Origin: Hortaea werneckii
Lineage: Eukaryota > Ascomycota > Dothideomycetes > Mycosphaerellales > Teratosphaeriaceae
Assembly: GCA_037044905.1 (NCBI GenBank)
Contig: JBAOKB010000138.1
Location: 26,972-90,971, forward strand
DNA: 64,000 bases
Direction of reading: 5' to 3'
The translations under genes were made by a program, and so were the position numbers. The notes beneath the pieces were generated by a model. It made no database searches. It was not told where the DNA came from and worked only from the letters and a program-made list of their open reading frames with translations. This document shows positions 46,601-56,080 of the stretch, one piece after another. Each line of letters starts with the position of its first letter. The stretch's first letter is position 1.

Positions 46601-47030
46601 GTCGTACGCTGGGGGTGTTGGTGCTTGCCTGCAGAGGGCTTCCTTCATTCCATGACTTCGCCGTTTGTTCGCCTCTTGCGCTCCCCAGGCTGCCGCTGCC
46701 GCTGCCGCTGCCTCTCCGCGTCGTCAAGCCCGGGTGCTCGCTCCGCAGCGGCGGCGGTTGGAAAGCTTCACTCCGTCGCTCCTGCCTCCGGGGGAAGTGC
46801 TTCGGCTGCGAGGTCGAGAATGACGGGTGCAGGTCGGAGTCGAGTTTGGGGAGGTGTGGTTCGAACTGCGGCAGGGCGAAGGTAGCGACTTCGGTCATTT
46901 CCTGCCGGCGCGGAGGGTGGGCTGCGTGAGAGGAAGCGGGCTCCTCTCGTGCAGCCGACGCCAGATTGAGGCCGATGGCAGAGATCGAGGTGGAAGTTGC
47001 AGAACCGACGAGCGAGGCGACCGTTCTCAT
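43656..47030 (-). CDS. Byr4/Bfa1-like cytokinesis regulator (tentative)
   Basis: One exon of 1124 residues. Most is disordered and rich in Ser, Pro and Arg. Two regions look conserved. Around 805-900, EDWNEDFDFEEDIPPVPEL leads to MRVPRSIREQQDNVMANISLLREWGLAIEELKDLKMRA and a Trp/Glu-containing helix. Near 1015-1045, FDTATLRHIVPYVNGLKRQVKDALREAEGLY follows. From memory these resemble the conserved blocks of Byr4/Bfa1, the partner of Cdc16/Bub2 in the GTPase-activating complex that restrains the septation or mitotic-exit network at the spindle pole body. I could not align them, so the name is tentative. The start is the first in-frame ATG, 47030; the next, at 46898 (MTEVATF), is equally possible. 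Confidence 0.6.
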   Translation of the reverse strand: MRTVASLVGSATSTSISAIGLNLASAAREEPASSHAAHPPRRQEMTEVATFALPQFEPHLPKLDSDLHPSFSTSQPKHFPRRQERRSEAFQPPPLRSEHPGLTTRRGSGSGSGSLGSARGEQTAKSWNEGSPLQASTNTPSVRPQSWLRRLSSSMASSRDSSQPPSRPASTTLSPSNASVAFSHADSTTPVFGRARSSPLPPNKLVKRASSVRSTLGSPSQSPGSRLPLPVFKRPATSHQRSATMQDHLSDTSRSDRLSLDAHSSLPPDARDTQLRHYFTPRIAADEALPGRRRNSTGIPNPIKRIYPDRKYKPVLVSSREGVKRPAVQVDERPSSSEQGSVERLDLAPNVASSPLTLQSPPDDDNATSRRSFSIGDWLPSGPQPLWRRPSSGRSKATLTKSTPRPKPRNTSVPATSMGGALSNAASGETERPAKRRDLTDPSSARQVAYAQSTNSNVATHQPPEIQLSLGTDQPHPQQSPLTGSPSASISQAASLSQAERQRSSSAASQRVAAPNFRVSGAQSEVTLSTIESESDRRSTGGFSTDYQSDTVYDSFPTRTTRSSSGKRGPPIDTIFDESPPLHSGRSTKLGDLLSDKGQDGLPVHSTIEEEGSTITTPVRSVPEQSHDTTPPVRSGAQQLFLSSPPAIMPDPDEIDWDAPDEDPSDSGLGMQQNDDSELPDISEKNLSVRFGGALSANGVPISVHSTPVRNSNGAIDRTNPFDWSEMKPSPSYQVSDSPPRPRTVHGKKEPDQRGSRAAGRRAPSGMHSRSHSVPIVPDVDGKRSVVANKFGTWGVGSKGVTEDWNEDFDFEEDIPPVPELPSSASMDRRVDSGNAMRVPRSIREQQDNVMANISLLREWGLAIEELKDLKMRAVALDMLKGPESQAAWQEVDAMIELADQESEEDTLQPRRSPPSSPGFDFSAFDEPVPELSPLPRPRIETVVGAGELTRSDDAEETSSRAVASPEPGDAPSPAMYGRPRKDSEAVARSVIEALQSKRIVSDPSSKPAAPTKKVPFDTATLRHIVPYVNGLKRQVKDALREAEGLYTSPIRRQTSGELAEREESVDQSLRSIFDSPQPESPTAKRLSRREQAVTDHDEPEATKKLQHDDDLTRRMNNLSLPTS

Positions 47031-49373
47031 CCTCAGCCTCAATGGCGGGCCAAGAGGGGCATTGTGGACACCGATGAGACCGCGAGCGACGACCCCAGCA
47101 GATGTCCTCCACAGTAGTAGTTCTCCTAGTACCTCCTAGCAGATGGCGGCCGCAGCAATTGCCTTCAGACGAACGGAAAGTGGATGCACACGAGTGTTAG
47201 CTGCCGAGGGGAGCTTGGGCAGCGCAGCAGTTGGCAGCGTGTCGGGGAGGGGCGAAACCAAAGTTTACGGGACCTGGGAAGCTGAAGCAAATAATAACGA
47301 CGCGGCTCACTTAAGAATGTCCGCACAGGCCGCCCAATCTCGTCCCAGCTGTACTATGTATATAGCATCGCCAGCAACACCGTGCCCGTCTGTCGGCCTG
47401 CCTTCACCGAGTTTACGCTCTGATGCAGCGGCGAACTGTGCCGTGAACGTCTTCCAACGTCTTTCACGCTGCTGTACTACAGATCACAAAGCCCGTCTAC
47501 AGCCCCCCACCCTGTCCCGGGCCCCAAACACAAACATCACGGGCCTGCCCTTTCGGGCGTTTACATCTAGGGTCTGCTCGCGGGCGTTGAGCCCGTCAGC
47601 CAAATCCTCCCGATCAATGATGAGGAGAGCTGGGCGCCGAGTTCCTGAAGTGTAGAAGCGACTGACCACTCACGGCAAGAGGAAATCGCAAAATACCTGG
47701 AAGCTGTCCTGCGTCGACGAGGATTCCTGGTCGCAATGGTGGGGACCGTACCCGCGGTACGGCAACTCACTTGCGCCTAATCCTAGCCTGCACCCTCAGG
47801 TACCTGCGTAGAAGCAAAGTTGTGACCACCAATGTCAACGCAAGCTGTGCAGCAGCGCAACACGCTGCCACCGACCCGCTTGCCCCCACGGTTGACGCCT
47901 ATCATTCTGATCGACCGAGTCTCCCAGCACGCGCAAGTCATGTCGGGCTGGGCCAACTTTTGAGATGGCGCCAAGCGGAAGCGCTATGGAGATCCCAAAC
48001 CGCCATCCGAGCGCGCCCCACCAGGTACGTCGCCTCCCCGGGCACTCTTGTGGTCCATTGGGCGGTGTTTGCGAAACACATACGTGAGGTCTGCGATGTT
48101 CCTGGCGATGACAGCATCCCTTGCGGCTTTGTGTTTCCGGGCGGGCCTCGAGTAGATGTCGTGCAAGAGGACGAAACGGGAAGCGCTGCAATCTGGTCGT
48201 CGGGGCTATCCTTGTCGCTGGATCGCCCGGCCTCTTGACGCCATCGCTAGGATCCTCCGCAAAAGCTTACAATCTAGCGTGCCGCTCTCGTGTCAAAGTG
48301 GTCGAACCATAAATTTGGTCTCCAAGAACAGCAACTGCAGGGACGACGCTTATCAGCATTGGGAAGCATGCTTTCCCTCGAAATGTTTATTGACCTGAGA
48401 GATTCGTCGGACTTTTCCTCACCAGTTGGAGTCGAGAGTTTTCCTTAGATCCAGCAACCGAGAAAACCCGGTGCAAGCTGCATCCACTCATCCACCAGGA
48501 ATCCACCGGCGATGATCTAAAACCCCAGACGAGCGGAGCTATAATACAGTAGGCGTGAAGTGTCGGACCCAATCCCGGCTTCGTGGGCCGCGTGGGCAGG
48601 GACTGTGGATAGAAAGATTACCAGAGAGAGAGAAAAGCCACCATACGGTTGATGCTGTCTGTGCACACATGATACGGCTACGCATTCAAGAACGTGCGAC
48701 AGGTAACGATTTGGGGCTCTTCCCCATGGGTGGAATCAGAAAGGCTGTCATCCACCATCATTACAATGCCTTATACCAGCCTAGCTACATACCGTTCTCG
48801 CCGTTTCATGCCCTGCTGCAACGTGAATTTAGTCGTGCCCTATCGCAAGCTCAACGCCCGTCCCACCCTTTTTGCATGTCGCTCTTGGCTTTTCAGCCCG
48901 CCGCTACCGAGCTTTTCCAGCAACTTCCTGGCTCGCCTGGGAAGAAGCAGCCCGCCTCAGTCCGCCTCTCGTTTCAAAAAAGAGTCACGTTTTCGTGAAA
49001 CCTCGACCGCCCGCATCTCATTGGCCGGCGGCACGGCATCTCCCAAATTCTCCCACAAGCGCTGTCGTGGGTGTCTGAACGGGTGGCGTGCGCCATCGAT
49101 ACTGCTGCCACGAGACGTGTTGCGTTTGCCCCCATCAGCCGACAAGCCACTAAATCTGCAGCAATAGACGCGCTGTTAATGTGTACGAGCGTCGGTAAAA
49201 TTTGAACTAGCTTTCATTACTATTACCCGGGGAAACAGGAAGATACCCACCGCGAGCTACGGCCTCACTTGTCCGCGGTCGCCACGGCTCCGGAGCGCAG
49301 ACTGATACGAGACACGCAAGCACGCGAGCGGCTATAAGGCACTGGAAGGATCCGCTGTGGACGTCAGCGAGCT
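47031..49373. other. long divergent intergenic region upstream of GCN20
   Basis: 2.3 kb between the Byr4-like gene and GCN20. Open frames of up to 170 codons occur on both strands but overlap one another and show no known motif. A small unknown gene or a long GCN20 leader with upstream reading frames cannot be excluded. Confidence 0.4.
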
Positions 49374-51620
49374 ATGGAGTCGCAGATACGCGCGCAGCTG
49401 CCGGACATTGACCCGGTAGTGGTAGAGTATGCCGCTGGCTACTTGAACCATGCGGCTCAGCAATTCAGTGCAGAGGGGGACCCCTTAGCAGAGGCGTCCT
49501 CAGTGATATCTCAGCTGCTTCTTTCCGCGTCCGGAGACCTTTCGAGTGAGAATGAGGCTTCGGTGCAGAATTTGGTGGACAAGTTTGTTGAGAAGTTGCA
49601 TGACGAACATGGCATTGACAGCGAGCAGAGGCAACAGGCGCCTTCTGCAAAGAGGCTGGAGCAGACCATCCACATCAACTCCCAGAGAAATGTCTCCTCC
49701 ACCCTTGGTCTGGCCGGTGGCAACGTAGACTTGGAGGCCGCACAAGGCCGCAAGGTCGAATCTCGGGTGGACAAGAAGAAGCTTGAGAAGGCCGAGCGCA
49801 GACTTAAAGCCAAGCAAGACCGTAAGACCTTCAAGACGGTCGAGTATGAGTCTTCCAGACTGCTCGACGTCTCAGACGAACAGCAGTCCTATGAGGACTT
49901 TTTCATGGCTGTCAATCCATTGCAATTGGGCTCCGATGCCCAGTCCAAGAGCAAAGACATCAAGGTCGATGGCATCGACATCTCCATTGGTGGCAAGCGT
50001 ATTTGTTCTGACTCCAACCTCACATTGGCGTATGGCAGAAGGTACGGTTTGGTAGGTCAGAACGGCATTGGCAAGTCCACACTGCTTCGCGCCCTCAGTA
50101 AGCGTGAAGTTGCTGTTCCCACTCACATTTCTATCCTGCACGTCGAGCAAGAGATCACTGGTGATGATACGCCGGCTTTGCAGGCGGTGCTGGATGCCGA
50201 CGTGTGGCGGAAGCACTTGCTCAAGGAGCAGGACAAGATCATCAACGAACTGCAAGAGTTGGAGGCGCAGCGAGCATCCATGGCGGACACATCAGGTGAA
50301 TCCGCAAAGATTGACAAGCAGCGCGACGGACTGGACCAGACCCTCAGTGACATCCAAGGCAAGTTGGCCGAAATGGAATCAGACAAAGCCGAGCCACGGG
50401 CTGCCAGTATTCTGGCTGGTCTCGGGTTTTCTCAAGAACGCCAGCAATACGCCACGAAGACTTTCTCTGGTGGTTGGCGTATGCGTCTTGCACTTGCTCG
50501 TGCGCTATTCTGTGAGCCGGACCTTCTGCTACTGGACGAGCCGTCGAACATGTTGGACGTTCCGTCAATCACTTTCTTGTCAAACTACCTGCAGACATAC
50601 CCGTCCACAGTGCTGGTCGTGTCACACGACCGTGCGTTCCTGAACGAGGTGGCGACAGATATCATCCACCAGCACTCAGAGCGTCTCGACTATTACAAGG
50701 GTGCCAACTTCGATACCTTCTATAACACCAAGGAGGAGAGACGTAAGACGGCACAGAGGGAGTACGAGAACCAGATGGCGCAGCGCCAGCACTTGCAGGC
50801 CTTCATCGACAAGTTCCGTTACAACGCTGCCAAGTCTTCCGAAGCGCAATCAAGAATCAAGAAATTGGAGAAGATGCCGGTTCTTGAGCCACCGGAGGCC
50901 GTGTACACCGTCAAATTCCGCTTCCCTGAGGTGGAGAAGCTCTCGCCACCCATCATCCAGATGTCGAACGTCTCATTCGGTTACACCAAGGACAACCCGC
51001 TACTCAAGAATGTCGACCTGGACGTCCAACTGGACTCCAGAATCGGTATTGTGGGGCCAAACGGTGCAGGCAAGACGACTGCCCTCAAGCTACTCATCGG
51101 CGCTCTACAGCCAACTTCTGGTCTCATCTCCCAGAACCCTCGACTGAGGATCGGGTTCTTCGCTCAGCACCACATCGACGCCCTGGACATGAGTGCCTCT
51201 GCTGTCGGATTCATGGCGGCCAAGTACCCCGGCAAGAGCGACGAAGAGTACCGTCGTCACCTCGGCGCCTTCGGCATCACAGGTATGACCGGCCTGCAGA
51301 AGATGGGTCTTCTCTCCGGAGGCCAGAAGTCCCGAGTCGCTTTCGCCTGCCTAGGTCTCACGAACCCGCACATCTTGGTCCTCGACGAGCCTAGTAACCA
51401 CCTGGACATCGAAGCCATGGACGCGCTGTCCATTGCCCTGAAGAACTTCGAAGGCGGTGTCTTGATGGTCAGTCACGACGTGACGATGCTGCAGAACGTC
51501 TGTACTAGTCTGTGGGTCTGTGATAATGGGACTGTCACGCATTTCGAGGGCACGGTCCAGCAGTATAAGAAGAAGATTAGCGATCAGGCTGGCGAGGCGG
51601 GTGTGGCTATCCAGCATTAG
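49374..51620 (+). CDS. GCN20: Gcn20-like ABC-F ATPase, translation control
   Basis: One exon of 748 residues, about the length of yeast Gcn20. The N-terminal 190 residues (PDIDPVVVEYAAGYL onward) are the Gcn1-binding region special to Gcn20, which separates it from Arb1 and New1. Two ABC cassettes follow: Walker A GQNGIGKST (228-236), signature FSGGW and Walker B LLLLDEPSNMLD; then GPNGAGKTT (about 562-570), LSGGQKSRV and ILVLDEPSNHLD. There are no membrane segments, as expected for ABC-F. Gcn20 with Gcn1 senses uncharged tRNA on stalled ribosomes and activates the eIF2alpha kinase Gcn2. All ATPase motifs are intact. Confidence 0.96.
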   Translation: MESQIRAQLPDIDPVVVEYAAGYLNHAAQQFSAEGDPLAEASSVISQLLLSASGDLSSENEASVQNLVDKFVEKLHDEHGIDSEQRQQAPSAKRLEQTIHINSQRNVSSTLGLAGGNVDLEAAQGRKVESRVDKKKLEKAERRLKAKQDRKTFKTVEYESSRLLDVSDEQQSYEDFFMAVNPLQLGSDAQSKSKDIKVDGIDISIGGKRICSDSNLTLAYGRRYGLVGQNGIGKSTLLRALSKREVAVPTHISILHVEQEITGDDTPALQAVLDADVWRKHLLKEQDKIINELQELEAQRASMADTSGESAKIDKQRDGLDQTLSDIQGKLAEMESDKAEPRAASILAGLGFSQERQQYATKTFSGGWRMRLALARALFCEPDLLLLDEPSNMLDVPSITFLSNYLQTYPSTVLVVSHDRAFLNEVATDIIHQHSERLDYYKGANFDTFYNTKEERRKTAQREYENQMAQRQHLQAFIDKFRYNAAKSSEAQSRIKKLEKMPVLEPPEAVYTVKFRFPEVEKLSPPIIQMSNVSFGYTKDNPLLKNVDLDVQLDSRIGIVGPNGAGKTTALKLLIGALQPTSGLISQNPRLRIGFFAQHHIDALDMSASAVGFMAAKYPGKSDEEYRRHLGAFGITGMTGLQKMGLLSGGQKSRVAFACLGLTNPHILVLDEPSNHLDIEAMDALSIALKNFEGGVLMVSHDVTMLQNVCTSLWVCDNGTVTHFEGTVQQYKKKISDQAGEAGVAIQH

Positions 51621-54029
51621 ATGGTACCTTTGCATGTGTACACCATGTATATATCAGATTTGGTTCCATGCAACCTCTAATGTTTTCTCACCGGACAGAT
51701 GATTCCATGTTACCACGTCAGGATGCGTTCAAAACTTATGTGATATATGCAGGAGCAGCAGCGAAGTACAGTAAGGCACTGGCCGTGTGCTTTATTTCGA
51801 AAGCATGTGGGTTTAGTGGTATGGACTCACAGCGCTTGTAGGTAGGTCGAAGTTCTTGTTTCGCGGCCTCGTTTAAAACCACAACGCTATCCCGGGTGAA
51901 GCGAGCAGAAAGATGAGCATTGACGGCGACACGGTGTCAGCTGGCACGTTGTCGATTTTGTCGCGTATTAGATTATTCAGGAATGATGCCCGTTTCAGGA
52001 AAGTCCACAATGTATTATCTTCATCGAAGGGATCCTGGTGCTGTATCACTTAGTGGGCATGACTTGCCCGTAGATCATTCTTCCTCTTCATTCAAACCAC
52101 TTGCGCACTTGGTCTGTGTCGTAGACGAGCGAATAGGCAACAGCTGAGCTCATGATACTTCCCAATTGTTTCCCGCCTGTTCACGCCTGTAGGTTTGGAA
52201 GCCGTGTCTCAAAAGCTCCTCGAGACCTGATGGGTCATTCATACATCACAGCAGAGAAGCTCAACAGGTAGCTGTCCTCTTTCAATGGGACTCTGTATGT
52301 CACAGACGCCGTGTAGGAAATGGCAAGAAACCATCATTATTTCACACTCTTAAATCTACATCATGTGTAGTAAAGTGGTTTTGTTTTCATTATCATGTCT
52401 TTCTTTATAGAGACGTCTTTCGGACACTTAGGTAAAGTGTAATCTGAAGCTGTCCGTTCCGATGCAATAGGTGAGAATGGCTCTGATGGGAGCCCGATGT
52501 TCCTCTTAATCTGCTTGTACCTGTCATAGAAAGAAGCGTTTATTGCATGCGGCCATTGCTTAGGTCGTTTGCATTTTCGTTGGTATCACATATCGTCTCT
52601 GCTGTCTTCGAGTTTACAAGGCGGTCCGAATCACCCTCAATAGCTTTTATGATACCCAAACAGCCTGCAAAGGCGTCCACAGCAGCCCCAATGCTGAACC
52701 CAATGGCATTGGTAGATATAAGATGTGCCGATGGACGCATGCGATGCACCTTCAATCACACGGCGCTGGCTTTAGACGTTTTAGTACTTTCGTGACGACT
52801 GAATACCTTTGCATCGGCAGTTCATATGCTGCTCGTTTTGTCGTCTGTTTATTGACCTCGATCTCGTCAACACCGTGCATTCGGCGATGCCCAAAGACGG
52901 TCTGCTCTGGGTATCCAAAAAGTTCCTCCCGAGGAAGCGGTAGTAAGGAGCAGACTCAGCCTTCGCTTAAAATCACTCTTCCAATGACCCTGAAATGAGG
53001 AAGTCGTTCGTAGCGTTCTTTCGCATCCCTTCAGAATGGTGAAGCCATCGGTTTTCGGCTGTTCGATCCGTCTTGCCTGATTACCAATACTAGCAAACAT
53101 GAACAGTTCAGCTGGCCTATGTTCGCCACTAACCAATCCATATGGTCTCAATGTATGGCCATGTCGTTTCAGACGAAAGCGTAACGAAGTGGATATAGGT
53201 AGTTCAGTTGATGGCAATGCTTGTAAGGTTTCAGCTCATCGACATAGATTCGTCAATGAGGCAGATTGGACCCCTTCTCGCCAGCTGGGTGTGCTGGTGA
53301 GACGCATGATTCAGCGATTCAGATGCTTTCTTGATCCACAGTCTGTCAATGCGAGCGGATATAACGAGGCATCATGTGCCTGATTGCTGGGAAAAGAATA
53401 TAAGGTGCAACATTCCATACCCTTCAAATGCTGACTAGTAGTATACCAGCAAAAACGCGAAAGAGTATTGAGAAGATCTCGAGCGAAGATAGCCTTGTGC
53501 TTCTCATTGCATCCGTACTTAGATCATATCCAAAGCATCTTGTGAAGAAGTGCAGGAAAGTGCAACGCCATGCTTCTTCCAGACAAACCAAATTTCAAGT
53601 AGCCAGACAGAGAAAGCTTAAAAAAAAAAAAAAAAAAAACGCAGTAGCAATCTTGGGTATATCAAAAGACGGGTACCAGCCAGCCCCACCCCCTTCGCGC
53701 AATGCAACCAATCCGGGAGGGATGAATGCAGAGAATGCTCTCACGTATCGGTGCTTCCCTTTTCTGCTGGCGTGAGAATCCTGAACCGAGTGTGAAACCA
53801 TGGTGATGCGAAGTCGGTCCGTCTGTAAATATGGTGCAGGGTATTAAGGGGAAAGGGTATAAATGCAGCATGCATGGAAGCTCACCCAAAACCGGGCATG
53901 TCAGGAAAAGAAGACCAAGATGCTAAATGATTCCGAACTCCGGTATTCCCCAGAAATGCAACACAAAGAGTCAGATCTATCATCAAACAAAGATTTCCTG
54001 ATGCTCCAACCATTCATGCCATGTGCATT
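51621..54029. other. gene-poor intergenic region
   Basis: 2.4 kb between convergent GCN20 and RSC7. Open frames do not exceed about 120 codons and have no recognisable domain. An A run of about 19 bases lies at 53621-53639. Parts could be decayed genes, but I cannot identify them. Confidence 0.5.
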
Positions 54030-56080
54030 CTATTGGTTTCGTTGCCAGTCTTGAGGCATGCCGCCAGCGGCACCAGGGCCTGACCATGGCTGCATACCGG
54101 GCTGCGGAGCCGCTGTAGACATTGCTCCCATGTTGAACTGCTGTGGTGTGGGACTGGGTTGATACATGGACCGATTCATGGCCATGTTTGGAGTAGTCAT
54201 TTGATTCATTTGTCCATAGCCCATCGCAGACGATTGATGTGGCAGCTGCGGAGGTGGCATGGGTGACTGGTGTTGCTGCTGGCCGTATTGCATTGCGTTT
54301 CCATGCGGGAGAGGTGATGGCTGGGTTGGAGGGCCCTGCCACATGTTCGGGTTGGCGGAGTAGCCATATGAAGGTGTCGCGCGGTGAGCGGAACCAATGT
54401 TGACAGCCGGGGACGCTTGAGGAAGCTGGCCCGGTGGCATAGGCCGGTTCATAGCCTGGACTGGTGATGCCATAGGGTTTTGAGTGTTTGGAAAGCCTGT
54501 GTAGGCGTTCGGCATCATTTGTGAGCCGTGTTGGCCCATCTGATCTTGTGGGCCGCGACTTGCAGCAGCATGGGGAGATTGGAGGTGCTGGGGCACTACT
54601 GTGCCAGCATCTTGCGCTCCCTGCTCCGCTTGCGTGACGGGCTGCTCGTGCGGACGCCTCCAGTAGTCATCAAGGTAATTCGCACGGTGAGCTCGCGTAG
54701 TCGCCAACTGCTTATTGTACTCTGCGGCTTCGTGTGCCTGCTTGTAGACGTCGTTGGGGTTGCTTGACTGCGTACGATCTTGGTACGGCGGTCCTGCAGG
54801 TTCTTGACGAGGACGCAGCACTTGGCCGTAGGTGGTGCGTAACTCTTCACTGGGCAGATGAATCATTGGTAGCGGCGCATGGGATTCGGGTACCAGACCG
54901 GGCGGCTGACCATCCATACCTCCAATTCCATCACTGTAGATAATCTGGCCAGGTGGAAAGGCGTTGATAGCGTGTTGACTCGCTTGCGCTGCCGCAGCCT
55001 CCCTTGCCTTTGCGGCACCCGGGCGCTTTTCGCCAGCCAAATCCTCTTCCGTGAACCCTTGCTTCCGTGCCTTTGCCTCCCAATAATCATCCCTAACGCG
55101 CCTTCCGCTCTCAATCAGCCGACTGCCGAATTGACGAAACATGGATCGCGCGGTCACAATCGCAATTTGGCGAGAGCGATAAGAGAAAGGCAAAATCTCC
55201 TGGTAAATCAAGTTGTCCTTCTCATGTTGGTTGGCGATAATTTTGTATAGCGACCTATTCTTGTTGAACAACAAGTAGGAATCGCGATAGCCAAGGACAC
55301 GAGCGCATTCGGTCGCAAGCATGAAAAGCTTTTCGCCACGATTAGGTACTTGGAAGGTGCGACATCTGAACTTGCGGCCATCTAAGGGATAGCCGTCCTT
55401 GGAGACCTTCGTCTCGCCATCTGGGTCAGTTTCTCTTGGAATATATTCGTCGCCTTCTGGGTTGAGCTGATCGGTAGTGTGGTCGCGCACCGTCGGGAGT
55501 GCTTTGACCACGGATGGTTTGGTAGCCGACCCCGGCGTGGATCGCTGAGGTGAGCCTTGGGTTGGTGAAGATTGAGGCAGGCTTTGCGCGCTGATCTGAG
55601 GGGTGTGAACGGGTTGTTGTGCCATGGTCGTAGGCACGTTCCGCGTCATCCCTCCTGAGCTGTGGGGTCGACTTCGCTTCACAGACTTGAAGTCATCTAT
55701 GTCCATATCAGGTCAGCATCCGAAGTTCCTGCCCGCCTGGGACGCTACTGTCGCGTCAAGCTCTTGCCATGTGTACACGTACCAATTTCGGGGCCAGCTG
55801 CGACACCGCTGTCGGGTGAGCGACTACGTTTCGTGCCTCGCGGGGCCGGTTGGGAGAGGAGATTCGGGGTAATAGTTGAGGCTGTTATAGGGTCCGTTCG
55901 TTAGCTTCCAACCCAATGGTATCTTAATACAAGTAGCAGTCGGCAGCGCGGGGCACGCCATGATGGTCATTATGTGCGTGTTGGGCATAGGCGCGCGGCA
56001 TCATGAGGCAAACAGCAATGTCGACGCAACGTACCTGAAGAGTTCAATGCGGCGGGGTCGATGGTGCCGGACTCGTCCAT
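54030..56080 (-). CDS. RSC7: Rsc7/Swp82 family chromatin-remodelling subunit
   Basis: Three exons on the minus strand, 56080-56035, 55881-55783 and 55696-54030, give 603 residues. The short first exon encodes MDESGTIDPAALNSS. The second gives PRGTKRSRSPDS, a nuclear-localisation-like stretch. The conserved domain (about residues 115-260) has DEYIPRETDPDGETKVSKDG, GRKFRCRTFQVPNRGEKLFMLATECARVLGYRDSYLLFNKNRSLYK and SYRSRQIAIVTARSMFRQFGSRLI. This matches the Rsc7/Swp82 family, subunits of the RSC and SWI/SNF nucleosome remodellers. The C-terminal half is low-complexity Met, Gln, Pro and Asn. The upstream exons were placed from GTACGT donors and phase, and give a natural join (GPEIDDFKSVKRSR). 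Confidence 0.88.

Noticed and set aside
45397..46929. Two plus-strand frames of 238 codons each (45397-46113 and 46213-46929)
   Set aside because: Both are antisense to the continuous 1124-residue Byr4-like frame, with no homology signal.
52540..53217. Minus-strand frames at 52540-52755 and 52867-53217
   Set aside because: Short, without linked splice sites or known motifs; probably chance frames in intergenic DNA.
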